Positions 7,490-14,918 of a DNA stretch of 16,627 bases are shown one piece after another. Source of the DNA: CAZOGW01 sp964579415. GTDB lineage: Bacteria > Actinomycetota > Acidimicrobiia > Spongiisociales > UBA5794. The DNA lies in the NCBI GenBank assembly GCA_964579415.1, contig CAZOGW010000065.1, positions 1 through 16,627 of the forward strand, written 5' to 3'. The notes under the pieces were generated by a model that saw only the letters and a program-made list of their open reading frames with translations, was not told where the DNA came from and searched no databases. Numbering within the stretch: the first letter of the stretch is position 1; each line of letters begins with the position of its first letter. Made by a program: the position numbers and the translations under genes.

Positions 7490-7812
7490 GCGGTGTCCTC
7501 CACTGTTGCCTTGAGTTCGGTCAATGCAGACACCCGCCGCTCCGTGTACTTGTCGATCCAGCGGTCGTGGACCAGCCGGATCGGCACCGGATTGAGGAAG
7601 TGCTGCTTGGTCCGTCCCGACCGCCGCGTGACCACGAGATTGGCCTGTTCGAGCACCCGCAGATGCTTCATCACGCCGAACCGCGTCATCTCGAGCTGCG
7701 ACTCGAGCTCGGTCAGCGTGAGCCCGTCCTGGGCGAACAGGCGGTCGAGCAGTGACCGCCGGGTGGGATCGGCAAGAGCCTTGAACACGGTGTCGTCCCC
7801 ATCCGGCAGCAT
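7486..7812 (-). CDS. ArsR-family HTH transcriptional regulator
   Basis: The 108-residue winged-HTH protein contains VFKALADPTRRSLLDRLF (9-26), a classic ArsR helix 1-2, and the recognition region LTELESQLEMTRFGVMKHLRVLEQANLV (33-60). No cysteine pair for metal binding is visible, which fits the non-metal subgroup that pairs with AHSA1 genes. In-frame starts at 7833 (ATG) and 7848 (TTG) exist. I favour 7812 because a TTGACA-N18-TATGCT promoter predicts transcription starting on this ATG, and because the earlier starts would place the operator inside the coding region. The gene heads a two-gene unit with the SRPBCC protein and probably represses its own promoter. Confidence 0.85.
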   Translation of the reverse strand: MLPDGDDTVFKALADPTRRSLLDRLFAQDGLTLTELESQLEMTRFGVMKHLRVLEQANLVVTRRSGRTKQHFLNPVPIRLVHDRWIDKYTERRVSALTELKATVEDTA

Positions 7813-7818
7813 GTCGCG

Positions 7819-7848
7819 AGCATATGTGACCATATGGTCACCTGTCAA
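7819..7848 (-). promoter_or_regulatory. ArsR promoter with a perfect 16-bp palindromic operator
   Basis: Reading the minus strand, a consensus TTGACA (7848-7843) and TATGCT (7824-7819) are 18 bp apart. The ATG at 7812 begins 6 nt beyond, so the transcript should be leaderless. The spacer holds GTGACCATATGGTCAC (7826-7841), which equals its own reverse complement at all 16 positions. A dimeric repressor bound there would block RNA polymerase, so self-repression by ArsR is the natural reading. The site is also about 60 bp upstream of the divergent SLOG gene. Confidence 0.75.
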
Positions 7849-7865
7849 GGCAAGACCGCGATCCC

Positions 7866-7902
7866 TTCACCGGCTGTGACCGACCGGGTACCGTTGCCGG
7901 CC
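7866..7902 (+). promoter_or_regulatory. candidate promoter of the SLOG-RyR unit
   Basis: TTCACC (7866-7871) and TACCGT (7889-7894) are 17 bp apart, and the -10 ends 8 nt before the ATG at 7903. No Shine-Dalgarno is visible, so leaderless translation is plausible. The -35 is weak (4 of 6). Confidence 0.35.
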
Positions 7903-8463
7903 ATGAGTGCATCGCCGTCGATCGTGGTAGGGGTGACGGGGCACCGGTCGTTCCCCGAGCCCGAGCGGGTGGCGGCAGCCGTCGACACCGTGCTCGGCTC
8001 GTTCGAGACCGCCGGGCCCGGCGTGGTGGTGTCGGCGCTTGCCGACGGAGCCGACCGGCTGGTGGCGCGGCAGGCACTGGCGCGGCCGGGGTGGTCGTTG
8101 ACCGCGGTGCTGCCGATGCCTCTCCACGAGTACCTGGACGACTTCGACGAGGCGTCACAGTGGGAGTTGGTCGACCTGCTGGACCAGGCGGGCGAGGTGG
8201 AGGAGTTGGAGCCTGCCGGCGGCCGCGACGAGACCTACCTACAGGGAGGCCGGCACGTCGTCGACCGCTGCGACGCCCTGGTGGCCCTGTGGGACGGCCG
8301 ACCCGCCTTCGGCAGGGGCGGCACCGCCGACGTCGTCACCTACGCCCGGGACCTGGGAAGGCCCCTGGCGTGGATCAGCGTCGCCAACACGATCCGTGAG
8401 CCCGCCGGCGATGCGCCTGGCGAGATCTCGATCACCTGGGAGCGGTGGCCGTGGATCTCCTGA
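7903..8463 (+). CDS. SLOG/LOG-like predicted nucleotide-binding protein
   Basis: The 186-residue protein has the Rossmann-like SLOG pattern. VVGVTGHRSF (8-17) opens it, with GVTGHR as the first nucleotide loop. SALADGADRLVA (44-55) and AVLPMPLHEYLDDF (68-81) follow. DALVALWDGRPAFGRGGTADVV (124-145) closes it and carries the GGT loop that corresponds to the PGGxGT motif of LOG/SLOG proteins. SLOG domains are known as sensors or processing enzymes for nucleotide-derived ligands, for example in ThsA of Thoeris and in TRPM channels. There is no membrane segment, so it is cytoplasmic. The stop codon lies inside the start of the next gene, so the two products are probably made together. Ligand and activity (binding or hydrolysis) are not visible. 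Confidence 0.75.
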   Translation: MSASPSIVVGVTGHRSFPEPERVAAAVDTVLGSFETAGPGVVVSALADGADRLVARQALARPGWSLTAVLPMPLHEYLDDFDEASQWELVDLLDQAGEVEELEPAGGRDETYLQGGRHVVDRCDALVALWDGRPAFGRGGTADVVTYARDLGRPLAWISVANTIREPAGDAPGEISITWERWPWIS

Positions 8464-10160
8464 GGGGACTGTTCTCGCCGCGGTGGCGCTGGCTGACGCT
8501 CTCGGTGTTGTGGCTGGGCGTGGTCGTCCTGGCCCAGTTCGGGCTGGCCGCCATCGAGCCGCCCATCAGCGTCTGGGACCGCATCTACATGATCCCCAAC
8601 CTGTTCACCACCGGGTTCTCCAACGAACTCGCCGCCCAGGACTGGCGTATCCAGGTGGCCCGGTTCGTGGGGCCGCTGGTGTTCGCCTCGACGTTCCTCG
8701 TCGCCACCGCAGGGGTGTTCCGGGAGCAGCTCGCCCGGCTGCGGCTGCGGTTCGCCCGGGGACATGTCGTCGTGGCCGGGATCGGCGACAAGGGTTCACG
8801 GCTGGCGATCTCCTATGCCGGCCAGGGAAGGCGGGTCGCCGCCCTCGACTCCGACCCCGCCGACAAACACCTGGTGTCGCTGCGGCGTCGCGGCATCACC
8901 ACCATCGTCGGAGATGTCGCCGACCCGCAGACCCTGCGCGACGCCGGCGTGCCCCGTGCGTCGCTGCTGGTTTCGGTGTGCGGCGACGACGCCACCAATG
9001 CCGCCGTCCTCGAGGCGGCCCGGGCACTCCCCCGCCGGCCCCGGGCGCCGCATCTGTCCATCGCCGTCCACCTCGTCGACCCGCGCCTGGCGCGGCTGCT
9101 GCGTACCCGGGAGCTGGCCGGCGAGGGCGACCGGGTGGCGGCCGAGTTCTTCAACCTGCACCAGCGGGGCGCCCGCATGTGGCTCACCGACGCCGACCCC
9201 TTCCGCCCCGACCCGGCCGGCCGGTCACCACACCTCGTCGTCGTCGGCCTGGGGCCGCTGGGAGGGGCGGTGGCCGCCCAGGCGGTGCAGCGCTGGCACG
9301 CCCGGGAGGAAGGCGACAGCCGCGCACTCACCGTGACCGTCGCCGACGCCGACGCCTCCGGCTGGCTGCGCTCACTCACCCTGGAGCAGCCCGGCTTCGC
9401 CGGCTGGGCGTTGGTACGCACCATCGACCTCGACCCGGCGAGCCCCGCAGAGGACGCCGCCGCCGAAGCTGCCGCCGTCCTCACCGGCGGTACGGTCACC
9501 GACGTGTTCGTCGCCCTCGACGACGAGGCCGGCGCTCTGAGCACCGCCCTCCTCGTCCGCCAAACCCTCGGCGGCAACCGGGCCACGATCCACGTGCAGA
9601 CACGGGCGACGGAGGGTCTCGCCTCACTCGTCACCGCCGACCATCACATCCCGGTGCGGCCCTTCGCCCTCTACGACCGGACCTGCACCGCCGAGGCGAT
9701 CTCCGGGGGAGTCAACGAGCAGGTGGCCATCGCCATCCACGACGACTACCTGCGCCGCGCCACCGCCGAGGGCCGCACCGGCTCGGGAGTGCGTCCCTGG
9801 GAGCAGTTGAGCGACGCCGACAGGCAGGCCAACCGCAAGGCCGCCGCCGCGCTGGTTTCCGCGCTGCAAAATGCCGGCTACGTCCCCATGCCGCTGCCGG
9901 GGTGGGACCACGAGACGTTCACCTTCCCCCCCGCCCAACTCGAATCCCTCGCCGCCGCCGAACACGAGCGCTGGATGCGGGAGCGAATCGCCGAGGGCTG
10001 GCGCCACGGACCCGAGCGCGACGACAAACGCAAACTCAACCCGGCACTCGTCCCCTGGGCGGAGACCCCCGAGGTAGGGAGACAGTTCAACCGCGACTAC
10101 GTCACCCAGGTCCCCGCCATGCTGGCTCGCTCGGGCTTCGCCCTCGTCCGCATCACGTAG
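8451..10160 (+). CDS. membrane protein with tandem RCK/TrkA-N domains and C-terminal RyR domains
   Basis: The protein has 569 residues from the GTG at 8451. That start is preferred over GTG 8445 because GGGAG (8438-8442) stands 8 nt upstream of it; both overlap the SLOG gene. TM1 is about 11-33 and TM2 about 66-90. The segment between them (WDRIYMIPNLFTTGF) lies where a channel pore would be but has no GYG-type filter. Two Rossmann domains follow: GHVVVAGIGDKGSRL (about 104-118) with acidic ALDSD after strand 2, and PHLVVVGLGPLGGAV (about 260-274). The C-terminus is RyR-like. One copy is about 420-478 (VNEQVAIAIHDDYL, WEQL, ADRQANRKAA). A second is about 497-568 (AAAEHERWMRERIAEGWRHGPERDD, ending SGFALVRI). 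RCK domains bind ions or nucleotides and gate K+ channels. Here they and the RyR part probably read a signal at the cytoplasmic face. Confidence 0.8.
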   Translation: MDLLRGLFSPRWRWLTLSVLWLGVVVLAQFGLAAIEPPISVWDRIYMIPNLFTTGFSNELAAQDWRIQVARFVGPLVFASTFLVATAGVFREQLARLRLRFARGHVVVAGIGDKGSRLAISYAGQGRRVAALDSDPADKHLVSLRRRGITTIVGDVADPQTLRDAGVPRASLLVSVCGDDATNAAVLEAARALPRRPRAPHLSIAVHLVDPRLARLLRTRELAGEGDRVAAEFFNLHQRGARMWLTDADPFRPDPAGRSPHLVVVGLGPLGGAVAAQAVQRWHAREEGDSRALTVTVADADASGWLRSLTLEQPGFAGWALVRTIDLDPASPAEDAAAEAAAVLTGGTVTDVFVALDDEAGALSTALLVRQTLGGNRATIHVQTRATEGLASLVTADHHIPVRPFALYDRTCTAEAISGGVNEQVAIAIHDDYLRRATAEGRTGSGVRPWEQLSDADRQANRKAAAALVSALQNAGYVPMPLPGWDHETFTFPPAQLESLAAAEHERWMRERIAEGWRHGPERDDKRKLNPALVPWAETPEVGRQFNRDYVTQVPAMLARSGFALVRIT

Positions 10161-10195
10161 CCTCGGCTCCGGGTTTGGAGCGCGGCCACGCGCCT

Positions 10196-10219
10196 ATGTG
10201 ACCACTATACTGATCACAT
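10196..10219 (+). promoter_or_regulatory. palindromic operator and -10 of the toxin-antitoxin pair
   Basis: ATGTGA (10196-10201) and TCACAT (10214-10219) are the outer arms of a 24-bp palindrome in which 10 of 12 base pairs match. Its centre contains TATACT (10206-10211), a near-consensus -10. The antitoxin ATG begins 6 nt after that hexamer and overlaps the right arm, so the transcript is probably leaderless and self-repressed by the antitoxin or toxin-antitoxin complex, as is usual for type II systems. No convincing -35 is visible. Confidence 0.65.
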
Positions 10220-10445
10220 GACCAGACAGATGACCGCAACCGCTGTCAAGACGCACATCCTCTCGCTCCTGGACGAGGTGGCCGCGGGGGAGGTCGTCGA
10301 GATCACCAAGCACGGCCGTACGGTGGCTCGCTTGGTTCCGGCTCAGGGGCCGCACGCGCTGAAAGGGATGTTCGCCGGCATCGCCGCGACCGCCGTCGAC
10401 GAGGAGGACCTCTTCTCTACCGGCGCCCAGTGGGAGCTTGGGTGA
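10218..10445 (+). CDS. type II antitoxin, Phd/YefM (VapB-like)
   Basis: The 75-residue protein has the Phd/YefM N-terminal DNA-binding fold: TATAVKTHILSLLDEVAAGEVVEITKHGRTVARLVP (about 6-41). Its extended acidic tail (VDEEDLFSTGAQWELG) would wrap the toxin. Its last codons overlap the toxin gene as GTGA (10442-10445). Such antitoxins neutralise the toxin by direct binding and repress the operon through the palindrome at the promoter. The arrangement, length and fold agree, so function is clear at the family level. Confidence 0.9.
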   Translation: MTRQMTATAVKTHILSLLDEVAAGEVVEITKHGRTVARLVPAQGPHALKGMFAGIAATAVDEEDLFSTGAQWELG

Positions 10446-10834
10446 CAACCGTTCTCCTCGACACCCATGTTCTGCACTGGTGGTCCGCCGAACCCGAACG
10501 TCTGAGCCCGACGGCCGCTGCCGCCATCGAGAGCGCCGATGTGCTCGCAGTTGCTTCGATCACATGGTTCGAACTGGCCTGGTTGGCCAACAACGAGCGG
10601 ATAACAATCGCCGTCCCCGTCCGTACCTGGCTTGAAGGCCTCGCAGCCCAAGTCCGCACCGTCGGGACAACGCCGGCGGTGGCGTCCACGGCCGTGTCCC
10701 TGCCCACCATGTTCCCCGGTGATCCCGCCGACCGGTTGATCTACGCGACGGCCATCGAGCACGGATGGGACCTGGTAACGAAGGACCGACACCTGCGCCA
10801 ACATCGCCATCCTCGCCAGATCGCGATCTGGTGA
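10442..10834 (+). CDS. vapC: VapC-family PIN-domain toxin
   Basis: The 130-residue PIN-domain ribonuclease has all the expected acidic residues: Asp7 in LLDTHVLHWW, Glu44 in ITWFELAWL, Asp94/Asp97 in FPGDPADRLIYATA, and Asp115 in LVTKDRHLR. VapC toxins cleave tRNA or rRNA when the antitoxin is lost; the target of this one is unknown. I chose the GTG at 10442 because it overlaps the antitoxin stop by 4 bp and the first beta-strand begins right after it; a GTG at 10430 is also in frame. Only 14 bp separate its stop from the stop of the convergent STAND gene. Confidence 0.9.
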   Translation: MTTVLLDTHVLHWWSAEPERLSPTAAAAIESADVLAVASITWFELAWLANNERITIAVPVRTWLEGLAAQVRTVGTTPAVASTAVSLPTMFPGDPADRLIYATAIEHGWDLVTKDRHLRQHRHPRQIAIW

Positions 10835-10848
10835 GGGCGCGAGATGGG

Positions 10849-13800
10849 TCACAATCCGGCGGCCAGTTGGCGGATCTGTTGGGCCATGGGGGACCAGCCG
10901 AGCTGATCGGCTAGTTGGGCGGCCTCGGCCAGGATGCGGAGACCCTCTTCACGGCGGCCGGGAGTGATTGCTGTGACCTCGCCTCGGTTGGCCATGGCGA
11001 TGACCAGGCCGGGGCCGTCGTTGTTGGTCCGGCACAACATCTCCTGCTCCTCCAGCAGTGCCAGCGAGCCGGCCAGGTCGCCGCGCTGGCGGGCGACGAT
11101 CGCCAGGTTGCCGACGGCGGCGGACAGGCCCTCGGGGATGTTGTGGGTGCGGCAAACCTGCTCCTGCTCACGCAGCAGGGCCTCCGCCCCGTCGAGGTCG
11201 CCGGTCTGGATCGCCATCAGGCCCCGGTTGCCGGCGGCAAGCTGGAGGGCGTGGGGGTTGCCCGTCCGCCGGGCCATTTCCTCCGCCTCGGCGAGGAGGT
11301 CGCCCGCCTGCGGCTGGCCCATCGCCATGGTGCCGCGCATAGCCAGGCACTGGGCCAGCAGGTAGTCGTCGCCACGGGAGCGGGCGGTCTCCTCGGAGGT
11401 GGCCACGGCTCGTTGCAGCCCGGCCATGTCGCCGACGGCGGGGCGGATGCGCATCTGGAGCGACAGGCTGTTGACCGCCTGCGCCGACAGCCCGGCACCG
11501 GCGGCGATGGCGAGTTGCTCGTCGAGGAGGCGGAGGGCGGAAGGGGCGTCGCCCTGCTGGACGTGGATGGCCGCCTGGTTGCCCAGGCTGGTGACGAGAC
11601 CGGCGCTGTCGGAGATCTCCCGGCAGATCTGCTCCTGCAGTTGGTGTTTGGCCAGCCCGCCGGCGAGGTCTCCGCTGTGGTGCAACACCAGCCCCTGGTT
11701 GCCCATGCAGCTCGCCAGGCCGGCCCGGTGGTCGATGCGGCGGCAGATCTCCTCCTGCTCTGCAAGTACGGCCGACGCCGCGGCCAGGTCGCCCGAGCCG
11801 AGCAGGAAGGCTGCCTTGTTGCCGAGGATGACCTGCAACATGGCGGGAAGGTCCAACTCCCGCACCACCTGCTCCTGGTCGTCGAGGATGGCGACGGCGC
11901 CGGCGAGGTCCCCCTGCGCCTGGCGGACCAGCGCCTGGTTGCCCAGGCTGGCGGCGACGCCGGAGCGGTCGCCCACCTGGCGGTAGATGTGTTCCTCCTC
12001 GATGTGGTGCCCGATGGCACGATCGAGGTCGCCGGCCTCGCGGGCCAAGGTGCCCCGCACCCCGAGGTTGGCGGCGAGGAGGCTGCGATCGCCCATGGCG
12101 GACACCAGCGCCTGGTGCTCGTCGAGAGCGGCCAGCGCCGCGGCCCGGTCGCCCCCGGCCTGGGCGAGGAGCGCCCGCTGGAAGAGTGCCCGGGACAAGA
12201 TGTCGTCGTCGGCGAGCCGTCGCGCCAGAACCTCCGCCTCGACGATCAGAGTCACCGCCTCGGCCGTCCGCCCCTGGTCGGCCATGATCGACGCCCGGTT
12301 CACCTGGTTGGAGGCAAGGGCGGCGACGTCGCCGTGGGCACGGCACTCCGCCTCCTGGCGGGCCAGCAGGTCAAGGGCCTCGGTGTTGTGGCCGCGGTCG
12401 GTGAGCACCTGGGCCCGGTTGACCAGCGCCTTGTTGATGAGGGAGCCGTCGCCGATGCGGCGCGCCACCTGCTCCTGCTCGACGAACCGCGCCATGGCGG
12501 TGTCGAAGTCCCTCCGGTCGCGATGAACCGCTCCCTGGTTGCCCAGGCTGGCCTGGAGGCCGGGCAGGTCGTCGAGGCGGCGGCAGATCTCCTCTTCGGC
12601 GCCATGGAGCGCCAGAGCCCCGTCGAGGTCGCCGCGGCGCCGCGCCAGCACGGCTCGGTTGCCGAGGGCAATGTGGAGGCCGGCCTCGTCGCCGCGACTC
12701 CGGCACATCTCCTCCTGCTCGCCGAGCACCGTGGCGGCTTCGTCTAGTTCGTTGCGACCGAGGAGGGCGGCGCCCAGGTTGGCCAGCGCCCCCTGGAGGC
12801 GGGGTTCGTCGCCGGCGGCACGGGCGGCGGCGACCAGGTGGCGGTGCAGCGGCAGCGCCTCGGCGGAGTGGCCGGCGTCGGTGAGGAGGCGCGCCACCTC
12901 CCAGGCGACCTGCTCATGGGAGGCGGGATCGTCCACGACGGGCCGGTAGGCGTCGGCCATGTCGCGCCCGGCGTCGCTCTCCAGCGCAGCCCAGGATCGG
13001 CGTAGCTCGGGGAGGTCGGTGCGGTAGAGGGCCTCCAGACGGTCGGGGTCGGTGAGGACATCGACGAGGCGGCCCCACTCGGCGGCGTGGCGGAGCTGCC
13101 AGGGCAGCTCGACGAGGGCGCGTGGCGTCGGGTCGGTGGCGAAGTGGTCGGCGAGGCGGTGGTGCACGGCGCGGCGCTCCGAGTCGCCTGCGAGGTAGCG
13201 GTCGGTGATGGCAGTGACGAACGGCTGGTGGGCCAGGGCGAGGCGTCCGGAGCGGCGCATCAGAGCCTCCCCCGACGCCAGGTAGAGCGGCGCCCAGACC
13301 GCGTGCGGCAGCGGGTCCCCGTCGCCGAGCAGGGCGAGCAGCTCAGGCTCGGAGAGGCCGGTGCGGGCGGACGCGATCAGGGTGAAGGCGTCGGCGACGA
13401 GGCCGGGGCGGTCCCGCTCGTAGTCGTGCTCCCAGCGGGCCAGGATCCGCTCGAAGAGGTCGTCGACCGTCTCCGAGGCCAGGTAGTCGCCGAGGAGCGC
13501 TTCCAGGGTGAAGTGATCGCCATGCTGACGCAGCTCGTCGAGGACGGCGCGCACAAAGCGGGGGTTGCCGCCGTGGCGCGAGTTGACAATACGGGCGGCG
13601 AGCTCGGAGTCGAGGCGCTTGGAGTACCGGGCGAGGAAGCCCACCACCAGTTCCCCGCCCTCGAACATGTCGAGCGCCGGCACTGGATGGACGGCGAAGC
13701 CGCGGGCGACGGCTGCTTCGACGGTGCGCTCGGCGCCGGCAGAGGCGACGATGCGCACCCCGGCGGGGATCTCCCAGGGGAGCCACGCCAGGTCGGGTGC

Positions 13801-14877
13801 GTGGTCACGGTCGTCGAGCATGTCGAGCCCGTCGAGTACCAGTGTCAGCGGCCCCTCACCGGCACGGCGGCGCAAGGCTTCGGCAAAGGCCGCCCTGAGG
13901 GCGTCGGGATCCTCCGGCGCCTCCCCTTCGCCGACGGCGGCGACCAGGCGGCGCAACATGGCGACCCAGTCCGTGGACGCGGCGCTGGCCCCGACATGGT
14001 GGCTAACGGCGTCACGACCCTGGGCCCAGGCGGCGAGAAGCGCCGACTTGCCGGCTCCATCGTCGCCGGTGACGAGGATCAGCGGGCTCGAGGTGAGGAT
14101 GGTGTCGAGAGCGGAAAGCCGGACCTCGGCACCGACGTAGAGGGAGCGGCGGGCGGCGGCGAACGCCTCGTGCTCGCCGTCCTCCCGGGCCTGAGGATCC
14201 TCCACGACACCGGGTGGGTAGAGGGCGTCGATCATGGCGCCGAGGTCGTCGAGGACCAAGGCGCCGAGCTGCACCGGGTCGGTGTAGCCATCGTGGACCG
14301 GCAGGCCGGAGATGCGGATGCGGTCCTTGAGGGCGGCGAGCCGGTCCCGGCGCCGCTGTGCCGCCCCTTCGGCTCCGTCGGAGCCGAGGCGGGCTATCTC
14401 CTCGTCGGAGGCCTGCTCCCGGTGGATGGCCTGCTCGGCCGCGGGCAGGGTGTCGACGTAGCCGGGATCCCGCAGGTAGAAGAACGAGCGGTGCTCCATG
14501 TCCGGGTCGTTGAGCACGCCGTGCAGGATTTCCAACTCGGTCACCGACCGTCCCTGGTATTCGTCAAGCCAGGGCATGCCCTCGACCAGGTCGGCGGCGA
14601 TGTCGTCGGGCACCCACCCGTAGCGGTCGCCGAGCAGGCCGATGAAGTAGGGACGGGTCTCCTCGATCTCGGCGAGGCAGATGGGCAGCACCGCCCCCTC
14701 CGCCTTCTCCTCGTCGGTGACGCCCCAGCGCAGGTCGACCTCGCCCCAGGCGACGCCCCGCTCCTCGCAGCGACGACGCAACTCCGGGAACACCCGCTTG
14801 ACCAGCTCCTCCCGCTCGCCCTGCATGTCGCGGAACGTCGACGAGATGAACACCCGCACCGACCGGTCCCCTGCCAT
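10849..14877 (-). CDS. STAND NTPase: DUF4062 - P-loop (NACHT-like) - TPR-like repeats
   Basis: The 1342-residue protein has four regions. Residues 6-90 are DUF4062 (RVFISSTFRDMQGER, GEVDLRWGVT, IGLLGDRYGW), continued to about 140 by TELEI and FFYLRD as in NPHP3/TEP1-type proteins. A STAND ATPase follows, with Walker A GDDGAGKS (271-278), Walker B LTLVLDGLD (344-352), GNPRFVRAVLDEL (437-449) and a winged-helix-like region to about 580. A linker runs to about 690. From about 690 to 1320 there are roughly sixteen TPR-like repeats. The repeat pattern is GD.....A...L.EQE..CR...D..GL..SLGNQ. Such proteins sense a ligand through the repeats, oligomerise with ATP and act through the N-terminal domain; many bacterial ones are anti-phage. 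A clear RBS (AGGGAG, 14888-14883) precedes the ATG. Confidence 0.88.
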   Translation of the reverse strand: MAGDRSVRVFISSTFRDMQGEREELVKRVFPELRRRCEERGVAWGEVDLRWGVTDEEKAEGAVLPICLAEIEETRPYFIGLLGDRYGWVPDDIAADLVEGMPWLDEYQGRSVTELEILHGVLNDPDMEHRSFFYLRDPGYVDTLPAAEQAIHREQASDEEIARLGSDGAEGAAQRRRDRLAALKDRIRISGLPVHDGYTDPVQLGALVLDDLGAMIDALYPPGVVEDPQAREDGEHEAFAAARRSLYVGAEVRLSALDTILTSSPLILVTGDDGAGKSALLAAWAQGRDAVSHHVGASAASTDWVAMLRRLVAAVGEGEAPEDPDALRAAFAEALRRRAGEGPLTLVLDGLDMLDDRDHAPDLAWLPWEIPAGVRIVASAGAERTVEAAVARGFAVHPVPALDMFEGGELVVGFLARYSKRLDSELAARIVNSRHGGNPRFVRAVLDELRQHGDHFTLEALLGDYLASETVDDLFERILARWEHDYERDRPGLVADAFTLIASARTGLSEPELLALLGDGDPLPHAVWAPLYLASGEALMRRSGRLALAHQPFVTAITDRYLAGDSERRAVHHRLADHFATDPTPRALVELPWQLRHAAEWGRLVDVLTDPDRLEALYRTDLPELRRSWAALESDAGRDMADAYRPVVDDPASHEQVAWEVARLLTDAGHSAEALPLHRHLVAAARAAGDEPRLQGALANLGAALLGRNELDEAATVLGEQEEMCRSRGDEAGLHIALGNRAVLARRRGDLDGALALHGAEEEICRRLDDLPGLQASLGNQGAVHRDRRDFDTAMARFVEQEQVARRIGDGSLINKALVNRAQVLTDRGHNTEALDLLARQEAECRAHGDVAALASNQVNRASIMADQGRTAEAVTLIVEAEVLARRLADDDILSRALFQRALLAQAGGDRAAALAALDEHQALVSAMGDRSLLAANLGVRGTLAREAGDLDRAIGHHIEEEHIYRQVGDRSGVAASLGNQALVRQAQGDLAGAVAILDDQEQVVRELDLPAMLQVILGNKAAFLLGSGDLAAASAVLAEQEEICRRIDHRAGLASCMGNQGLVLHHSGDLAGGLAKHQLQEQICREISDSAGLVTSLGNQAAIHVQQGDAPSALRLLDEQLAIAAGAGLSAQAVNSLSLQMRIRPAVGDMAGLQRAVATSEETARSRGDDYLLAQCLAMRGTMAMGQPQAGDLLAEAEEMARRTGNPHALQLAAGNRGLMAIQTGDLDGAEALLREQEQVCRTHNIPEGLSAAVGNLAIVARQRGDLAGSLALLEEQEMLCRTNNDGPGLVIAMANRGEVTAITPGRREEGLRILAEAAQLADQLGWSPMAQQIRQLAAGL
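10960..12816 (-). repeat. 120-bp coding repeats (40-residue TPR-like units)
   Basis: In the STAND protein the landmark position N (in LGN) falls at residues 700, 740, 780, 820, 860, 980, 1020, 1060 and 1100. It then falls at 1217, 1257 and 1297 after one 3-residue deletion. At 900, 940, 1140 and 1180 the position is substituted but the register holds. At DNA level this is a 120-bp period: words such as CTGGTTGCCCAGGCTG recur (11576, 11936 and 12536 areas). The copies have diverged but keep near-perfect length. Confidence 0.85.
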
Positions 14878-14918
14878 GCCGTCTCCCTGATGTCGTCTCC
14901 GGCGAGGCGCCTATCGAA

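Noticed and set aside
8396..10201. A 601-codon frame overlapping the RyR gene on the same strand.
   Set aside because: It is Arg/Pro/Gly-rich with no domain. The alternative frame has TM, Rossmann and RyR motifs throughout.
10915..12747. A 610-codon open frame on the plus strand opposite the STAND repeat region.
   Set aside because: It is antisense to the TPR-like repeats; the 120-bp period and high GC keep the opposite frame open. It has no domain and only a degenerate repeat pattern.
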